Of a stretch of 8,984 bases of DNA, positions 5,998 to 8,984 are shown in pieces. The notes beneath the pieces were generated by a model. It was not told where the DNA came from, made no database searches, and saw only the letters and a program-made list of their open reading frames with translations. Source of the DNA: Smithellaceae bacterium (GTDB lineage Bacteria; Desulfobacterota; Syntrophia; Syntrophales; Smithellaceae); assembly GCA_028704195.1 (NCBI GenBank), contig JAQVLL010000058.1, positions 1 to 8,984 of the forward strand. The letters are read 5' to 3'. How positions within the stretch are numbered: the first letter of the stretch is position 1; every line of letters begins with the position of its first letter. The translations under genes and the position numbers were made by a program.

Positions 5998-6340
5998 ATC
6001 GAACAGGAACATTTTAATTAAACTAAAATAATCAGCCGGATGGGCATACCTTGAGCGAATATCCCCGAAACATTGTGGCTCTTTGCGTAATGGAGCATCA
6101 GACAGTCGAACTGTTTGAGCCCGCAGGGCGAGTTTTCGACTGTCGCGAAATAAGCATTAGAGCCACCGTTGCATGGGATGCTGAGCAAAGGGTATGCTCA
6201 TCCAGCTGCTTCAATCAACCACCTAGCTGCGAGCTTTCGAGGTATGAAATGAACGTTATTATATCGCCGCAAGCTTCGGAGAATTAACGCTCGTCCCGTA
6301 GCAGCGGGATTAAATCATCGAACATAACTGTTTTTGATAG
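5998..6340. other. Gene-free stretch rich in inverted repeats
   Basis: No convincing coding region lies here on either strand. The only open frame of note (TTG at 6051 to 6287 on +) has no ribosome site and an atypical composition, and it runs through the palindromic element at 6076-6165. Other structure includes a bulged hairpin GGATG-ctg-AGCA/TGCT-CATCC (6176-6203) and a short stem TCCCG/CGGGA (6294-6309) near the rtcB end. The latter lacks a T tract, so no standard terminator for rtcB was found. The region could be a repeat relic, a mobile-element remnant or a non-coding RNA locus. Confidence 0.55.
6076..6165. repeat. Nested palindromic element (about 90 bp)
   Basis: Three nested inverted repeats share roughly one centre: TGGCTCT (6076-6082) with AGAGCCA (6159-6165); GACAGTCGAA (6101-6110) with TTCGACTGTC (6135-6144), ten bases and perfect; and an inner GCCC-gca-GGGC (6118-6128). 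The two half-elements differ by about four bases in length between the outer and middle arms. The design resembles interspersed REP-like or miniature mobile elements. The phrase GAGCCCGCAGGGCGAG also looks like repeat sequence from related genomes, but that is from memory and unverified. Confidence 0.6.
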
Positions 6341-7783
6341 TCAACCTTTTATGCAGGCCATTGATTTGAGTTTTGCCACTTTACGGGCAATTCCCGCATC
6401 ATGGACCACCCCGACGACGTCGTTCAAATTCTTATAGGCTTCCGGCATTTCTTCACCCAGCGTTCCCTTGCTGCCGGCCATAACCAAAACACCCTGATCT
6501 GCCATTTCCCGGCTTATGGAGCGGCCCCTACTAGATTTAACCGCCTGCTTCCGGCTCATCAGGCGCCCCGCACCATGACAGGCGCTGCCAAATGTTTCGG
6601 ACATGGCTTTTTCCTGTCCGGCCAACACATAAGATCCTGTTCCCATATTGCCTGGAATGAGCACCGGCTGACCGACGCTTTTATAACGTGCGGGAACTGC
6701 TTCATGACCTGCCGGATAAGCCCGTGTCGCACCTTTACGATGAACACACAGTTTTTTCTCGACACCATCAATTTTGAACGACTCGATTTTGGCGATGTTA
6801 TGGCAAACATCATAGACCAGTCGCATCCCCAGTTCACGCGGTGCAATGCTCAGCGTTTTTTCAAAAACCTCCCGGGTGAGGTGCATAAGGATCTGCCTGT
6901 TCGCCCAGGCGTAATTGGCACCGCAGGCCATGGCTGCCAGATAGTTTTTCCCCCGCTGCGAGGCCAGATAGGTGCAGGCCAGCTGCCGATCCGGAAGCGC
7001 TATTCCGGTTTCCGATTGATGCTTGACCATCAGCGCCAGGTAATCGTCGCAGATCTGGTATCCAAGCCCCCTCGATCCGGTATGGATCATGACAACAATC
7101 TGCCCCCTGTGTAATCCAAAAGCATCGGCCGCCTTTTCATCAAAGATGTCCTGGACAACTTCAATTTCCAGAAAGTGGTTGCCGGAACCCAGTGTACCTA
7201 GCTGCTGCTTGCCGCGCTCGAGGGCCCTTGCTGAAACCTGCTCCGGGTCCGCTCCGCTCATGCAGCCGCCGTCTTCCGTGGTTTCCAGATCCTCTGATGA
7301 TCCGAAGCCTGCCTTGACCGCCCAACCCGCCCCTTCCTGCAAAACTTTTTTCTGATCTTTACCGGAGAGCTTGACATAGCCCGTGGAACCTACACCTGTC
7401 GGAATGCGCTGATATAAAGCGGCCGTCAGATCCTTTATTTCCCCCCGGATGTCGTCAAAGGCAAGTCCCGTTGCCATCAGGCGGCAGCCGCAGTTAATGT
7501 CGTAACCTACGCCGCCCGGCGACACCACACCACTGTCCATATCAAAAGCCGCCACCCCGCCTATGGGGAAACCGTACCCCCAGTGAATATCCGGCATGGC
7601 CAGCGAGAAATTGACGATGCCCGGCAAATGGGCAACGTTGGCCACCTGCTTGGTGCTTTCGTCGTGTTGCAGCAGATCGTGGATTTTGTCGTTGGCATAG
7701 ATGATCCCCGGCACACGCATCGAACCAGTCTGAGGCAGCAACCAGCGATTGTCATCTATCCTTTCAAGTTTTATTTCAGACAT
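6341..7783 (-). CDS. rtcB: RNA-splicing ligase RtcB
   Basis: A 480-residue cytoplasmic GTP-dependent RNA ligase that joins RNA 3'-phosphate or 2',3'-cyclic phosphate ends to 5'-hydroxyl ends, used in tRNA or other RNA repair. Length and residue numbering follow the well-studied Pyrococcus horikoshii enzyme almost exactly. Metal ligands are D95 and C98 in GGVGYDINCGC, H203 in GSGNHFLE, H234 in HTGSRG and H328 in CHNIAK. The nucleophile that takes GMP is H403 in FGSACHGAGR, and the C-terminal lysine K479 (IKG end) contacts GTP. N202 is also present. All known catalytic residues are intact, so the enzyme should be active. It is longer than the E. coli form (408 residues) and resembles the archaeal-type group that depends on archease. 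The ATG has a strong ribosome site (GAGGGA). Archease lies upstream on the same strand. Confidence 0.96.
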   Translation of the reverse strand: MSEIKLERIDDNRWLLPQTGSMRVPGIIYANDKIHDLLQHDESTKQVANVAHLPGIVNFSLAMPDIHWGYGFPIGGVAAFDMDSGVVSPGGVGYDINCGCRLMATGLAFDDIRGEIKDLTAALYQRIPTGVGSTGYVKLSGKDQKKVLQEGAGWAVKAGFGSSEDLETTEDGGCMSGADPEQVSARALERGKQQLGTLGSGNHFLEIEVVQDIFDEKAADAFGLHRGQIVVMIHTGSRGLGYQICDDYLALMVKHQSETGIALPDRQLACTYLASQRGKNYLAAMACGANYAWANRQILMHLTREVFEKTLSIAPRELGMRLVYDVCHNIAKIESFKIDGVEKKLCVHRKGATRAYPAGHEAVPARYKSVGQPVLIPGNMGTGSYVLAGQEKAMSETFGSACHGAGRLMSRKQAVKSSRGRSISREMADQGVLVMAGSKGTLGEEMPEAYKNLNDVVGVVHDAGIARKVAKLKSMACIKG

Positions 7784-7801
7784 TTCTCATTCCCTCAGGT
7801 C

Positions 7802-7836
7802 ATTGCGGGCAATTTACCCGGAGCTATGCACCGGGT
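7802..7836. repeat. Two short inverted repeats in the rtcB leader
   Basis: ATTGC-gg-GCAAT (7802-7813) and ACCCGG-agctatgca-CCGGGT (7816-7836) stand side by side 19 to 53 bases upstream of the rtcB ATG. They could form hairpins in the leader RNA or be protein sites. The first contains CATTGCGGGC, close to the TCATTGCGAGC end of the larger repeat nearby, so it may be a decayed copy. Confidence 0.45.
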
Positions 7837-7860
7837 TATTAATGGAATAAACAAAGCCCG

Positions 7861-7952
7861 TTATTGCGAGGCGACCTTCGGGAGCCGCCGCGCCCCCTGA
7901 CAAGGAGGTGGCAATCTAACAACCCGAGATTGCTTCGCTTTGCTCGCAATGA
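7861..7952. repeat. Intergenic palindromic repeat of the CATTGCGAG type
   Basis: The ends TTATTGCGAG (7861-7870) and CTCGCAATGA (7943-7952) are inverted copies with one G-T-type mismatch. The interior GCAATCT (7911-7917) pairs perfectly with AGATTGC (7927-7933). The pattern CATTGCGAG ... GGCAATCT ... AGATTGC ... CTCGCAATG is an interspersed palindromic repeat that I recognise from many unrelated bacterial genomes, from general knowledge. No coding potential is evident. It sits between archease and rtcB and would be carried in any joint mRNA. Confidence 0.7.
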
Positions 7953-7972
7953 TCCGTTTATATTTCTTAGGA

Positions 7973-7989
7973 GCAGACCCTTGGTCTGC
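7973..7989. repeat. Compact hairpin GCAGACC-ctt-GGTCTGC
   Basis: A perfect seven-base stem with a three-base loop, lying 20 bases beyond the palindromic repeat. It has no T tract on either strand, so it is not a typical terminator. GTGGCAATCC right after it echoes GTGGCAATCT inside the neighbouring repeat, so it may belong to the same repeat family. The remaining bases to 8039 show nothing recognisable. Confidence 0.5.
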
Positions 7990-8039
7990 GTGGCAATCCC
8001 CACCGCAACGATTCAAATTGACATTTTACGAGGTCGTCA

Positions 8040-8477
8040 TCAGACATCAAAAATCACCCTGGCTCTCCAGCCTGATTTGAACTTTTTAACACTTAAGCCG
8101 GAGTAAGTCACTGCCTTGATCTCTGTTTTCATGGAATGCTTATTTTTATTGTATGGCTCAACCCATAACGTCGCGACGAGTCTTGTATTTCTGCATTCGA
8201 TCATCTCACATTGATCAACCACCCATCCCGTGCCGTTGAACAGGTACAGAAGCTCGCGCAAAAAGTTGATGAACAGATCCTCCGTATCCACCCCGTCCAC
8301 CATCTTAATTATTTGCCTTCCTTTTGCACCCTGGCTTCTCCTGCTTGTATGGCCGGCGGTCTGAATCATGATATCAAACAAAGCATTGGCGGCATGCGCA
8401 AACAGCTCCTTCTTCGTGCGCCCGCATATTTCAACCCCTATGTCGGCGGTGTGGTCAAAAAATGTGTAATTTAGCAT
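8040..8477 (-). CDS. Archease, RtcB activator
   Basis: A 145-residue cytoplasmic protein. Archease speeds up the guanylylation of RtcB and allows it multiple turnovers. The N-terminus MLNYTFFDHTADIGVEICG carries the family's HTAD motif with its metal-linked aspartate. The middle shows EDLFINFLRELLYLF, the typical D-L-L-x-x-x-L-x-x-L-L-Y helix. The protein ends KAVTYSGLSVKK...ARVIFDV, with the conserved penultimate aspartate. Serine stands where many relatives, as I recall, have histidine (TYH). The ATG at 8477 is chosen because it gives the standard archease beginning. An upstream GTG at 8546 would add 23 unrelated residues and start almost at the gyrA terminator. There is no good ribosome site, but a promoter lies just upstream (see 8484-8512). 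Pairing with rtcB in the same direction supports the function strongly. Confidence 0.92.
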   Translation of the reverse strand: MLNYTFFDHTADIGVEICGRTKKELFAHAANALFDIMIQTAGHTSRRSQGAKGRQIIKMVDGVDTEDLFINFLRELLYLFNGTGWVVDQCEMIECRNTRLVATLWVEPYNKNKHSMKTEIKAVTYSGLSVKKFKSGWRARVIFDV

Positions 8478-8483
8478 ATTGGT

Positions 8484-8512
8484 AGTATAACCTATTATGC
8501 CGACATCAACAA
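8484..8512 (-). promoter_or_regulatory. Candidate archease promoter, possibly leaderless
   Basis: On the minus strand, TTGTTG (8512-8507) is followed after 17 bases by TATACT (8489-8484), a -10 box matching five of six consensus bases. Only six bases separate the -10 from the archease ATG, so transcription would begin at or beside the start codon. This agrees with the absence of a ribosome binding site at the normal distance. The -35 box is poor. Confidence 0.45.
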
Positions 8513-8556
8513 GAAGCCTTGTTTTTGCAAATGTCCGGAATGGCACAACCTGCCAT

Positions 8557-8585
8557 AAAAAAGGGCGCCTTGAGGCGCCCTTTTA
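8557..8585 (-). terminator. Rho-independent terminator of gyrA
   Basis: AAAAGGGCGCC (8559-8569) and GGCGCCCTTTT (8574-8584) form a perfect 11-bp, GC-rich stem with a four-base loop. On the minus strand it is followed by a run of six T residues (partly in the stem). It begins 25 bases after the gyrA stop and separates gyrA from the archease promoter. Confidence 0.9.
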
Positions 8586-8608
8586 ATTAATAATGACTAA
8601 ACAGCGGG

Positions 8609-8984
8609 CTAGTCTTCTTCCGGCGTTTCGTTTTCTTCTGTAGTCGCATCCGTTTCGTCTGCACCGTTTCCCTCGGTGTCTTCATCTTTTTCATCGGATT
8701 CCGACGTGGTTCGGGCGACTCCGACCAGTTTTTCCTCCGGTTCCAGGTCAATCAGCTTGACCCCCTGTGTGATTCGATGATTCACCGGAACTTCCTGCAC
8801 TTTAAGCCGGATGACTTTGCCGGCATTGCTGATGAGCATGATGTTCTCCTCACCCTGTACCTGCAGGACACCGGAAACATCACCGACCTTCGGAACCGTT
8901 TTCAGGTTGATAGTGCCTTTGCCGCCTCTTGACTGCACACGGTATTCGTCAATCGGTGTGCATTTGCCGTAACCGTTTTCGGAA
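8609..8984 (-). CDS. gyrA: DNA gyrase subunit A, C-terminal end (partial)
   Basis: The last 124 residues of GyrA; the start lies right of the window, and the first whole codon is 8983-8981. DNA gyrase introduces negative supercoils, and this part belongs to the beta-pinwheel that wraps DNA. The visible sequence starts SENGYGKCTPIDEYRVQSRG and continues with GGKGTINLK, ENIMLISNAGKVIRLKVQEV and TQGVKLIDLEPEEKLVGVA, all standard blade motifs. It ends in a tail of about 30 residues, dominated by Glu and Asp, after VARTT. Such acidic tails are known in other gyrases to modulate DNA wrapping. ParC is less likely because the SENGYGK...TQGVxLIDL blades and acidic tail are typical of GyrA. The reading frame is open to the window edge; a GTG at 8938 is internal, not the start. 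Confidence 0.93.
   Translation of the reverse strand, partial: SENGYGKCTPIDEYRVQSRGGKGTINLKTVPKVGDVSGVLQVQGEENIMLISNAGKVIRLKVQEVPVNHRITQGVKLIDLEPEEKLVGVARTTSESDEKDEDTEGNGADETDATTEENETPEED

Noticed and set aside
6051..6287. Possible 78-residue protein on the plus strand
   Set aside because: It begins with TTG without a ribosome site, overlaps the nested palindrome throughout its first half, and its composition looks like translated repeat DNA.
6294..6309. Short TCCCG/CGGGA hairpin as an rtcB terminator
   Set aside because: The stem is only five bases and no T tract follows on the minus strand.
6401..7114. Long plus-strand open frame of 237 codons opposite rtcB
   Set aside because: Antisense to a clearly conserved gene; its translation has no recognisable domain and no ribosome site was seen.
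7583..7900. Plus-strand open frame of 105 codons opposite rtcB
   Set aside because: It is the shadow of the strongly conserved rtcB reading frame and runs into the intergenic repeat without a ribosome site.
8478..8546. Upstream GTG start extending archease by 23 residues
   Set aside because: The added residues do not match archease, and the start would lie only 13 bases from the gyrA terminator stem.

Overview
The window looks like a bacterial chromosome segment from the former Deltaproteobacteria (Desulfobacterota), possibly a strict anaerobe near Syntrophus or Smithella. That placement is an inference. It rests on the phenylacetate-CoA ligase plus tandem-ACT gene pair, a QueG-like iron-sulfur protein, a sensor gene coupled to a coiled-coil lipoprotein, and the style of the intergenic palindromic repeats. 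No tRNA, rRNA, CRISPR array, transposase or phage gene was seen.

Left part (1-2654). The last 34 codons of a thioredoxin-fold protein are followed 16 bases later by a Nudix hydrolase of the ADP-ribose pyrophosphatase type, both on +. They converge with a two-gene minus-strand unit. Its first gene encodes a membrane protein with a periplasmic helical sensor region, a HAMP domain and a GGDEF-family domain whose signature reads GGDDF. Its second gene, overlapping by four bases (ATGA), encodes an outer-membrane-type lipoprotein with a coiled coil.

Middle (2655-5620). After a divergent promoter region come, on +, an AMP-forming phenylacetate-CoA ligase (paaK family), a 143-residue tandem ACT-domain protein and a short QueG-like protein with eight cysteines for two [4Fe-4S] clusters. 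The last two are 10 bases apart, and the order suggests one operon. It ends near a perfect 13-bp terminator hairpin shared with a minus-strand gene for a small protein. That protein contains the same four-cysteine zinc-ribbon-like unit twice, an 80%-identical 96-bp duplication. Its probable promoter has a palindrome exactly between the -35 and -10 boxes.

Right part (5940-8984). About 340 bases upstream of that promoter hold no convincing gene but contain a nested palindromic element. Then, all on -, come rtcB (RNA 3'-phosphate ligase, all catalytic residues intact), a 256-base gap filled with inverted repeats, and archease, the RtcB activator. Archease and rtcB form an RNA-repair module. Archease appears to have its own promoter placed so close to the ATG that its mRNA would be leaderless. 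Upstream of it, behind a strong terminator, lies the C-terminal end of gyrA, cut by the window edge.

The gene content is mostly recognisable. The least explained items are the duplicated zinc-ribbon protein and its operator-like promoter, the ligase/ACT/QueG-like operon, the leaderless archease, and the two palindrome-rich intergenic regions.
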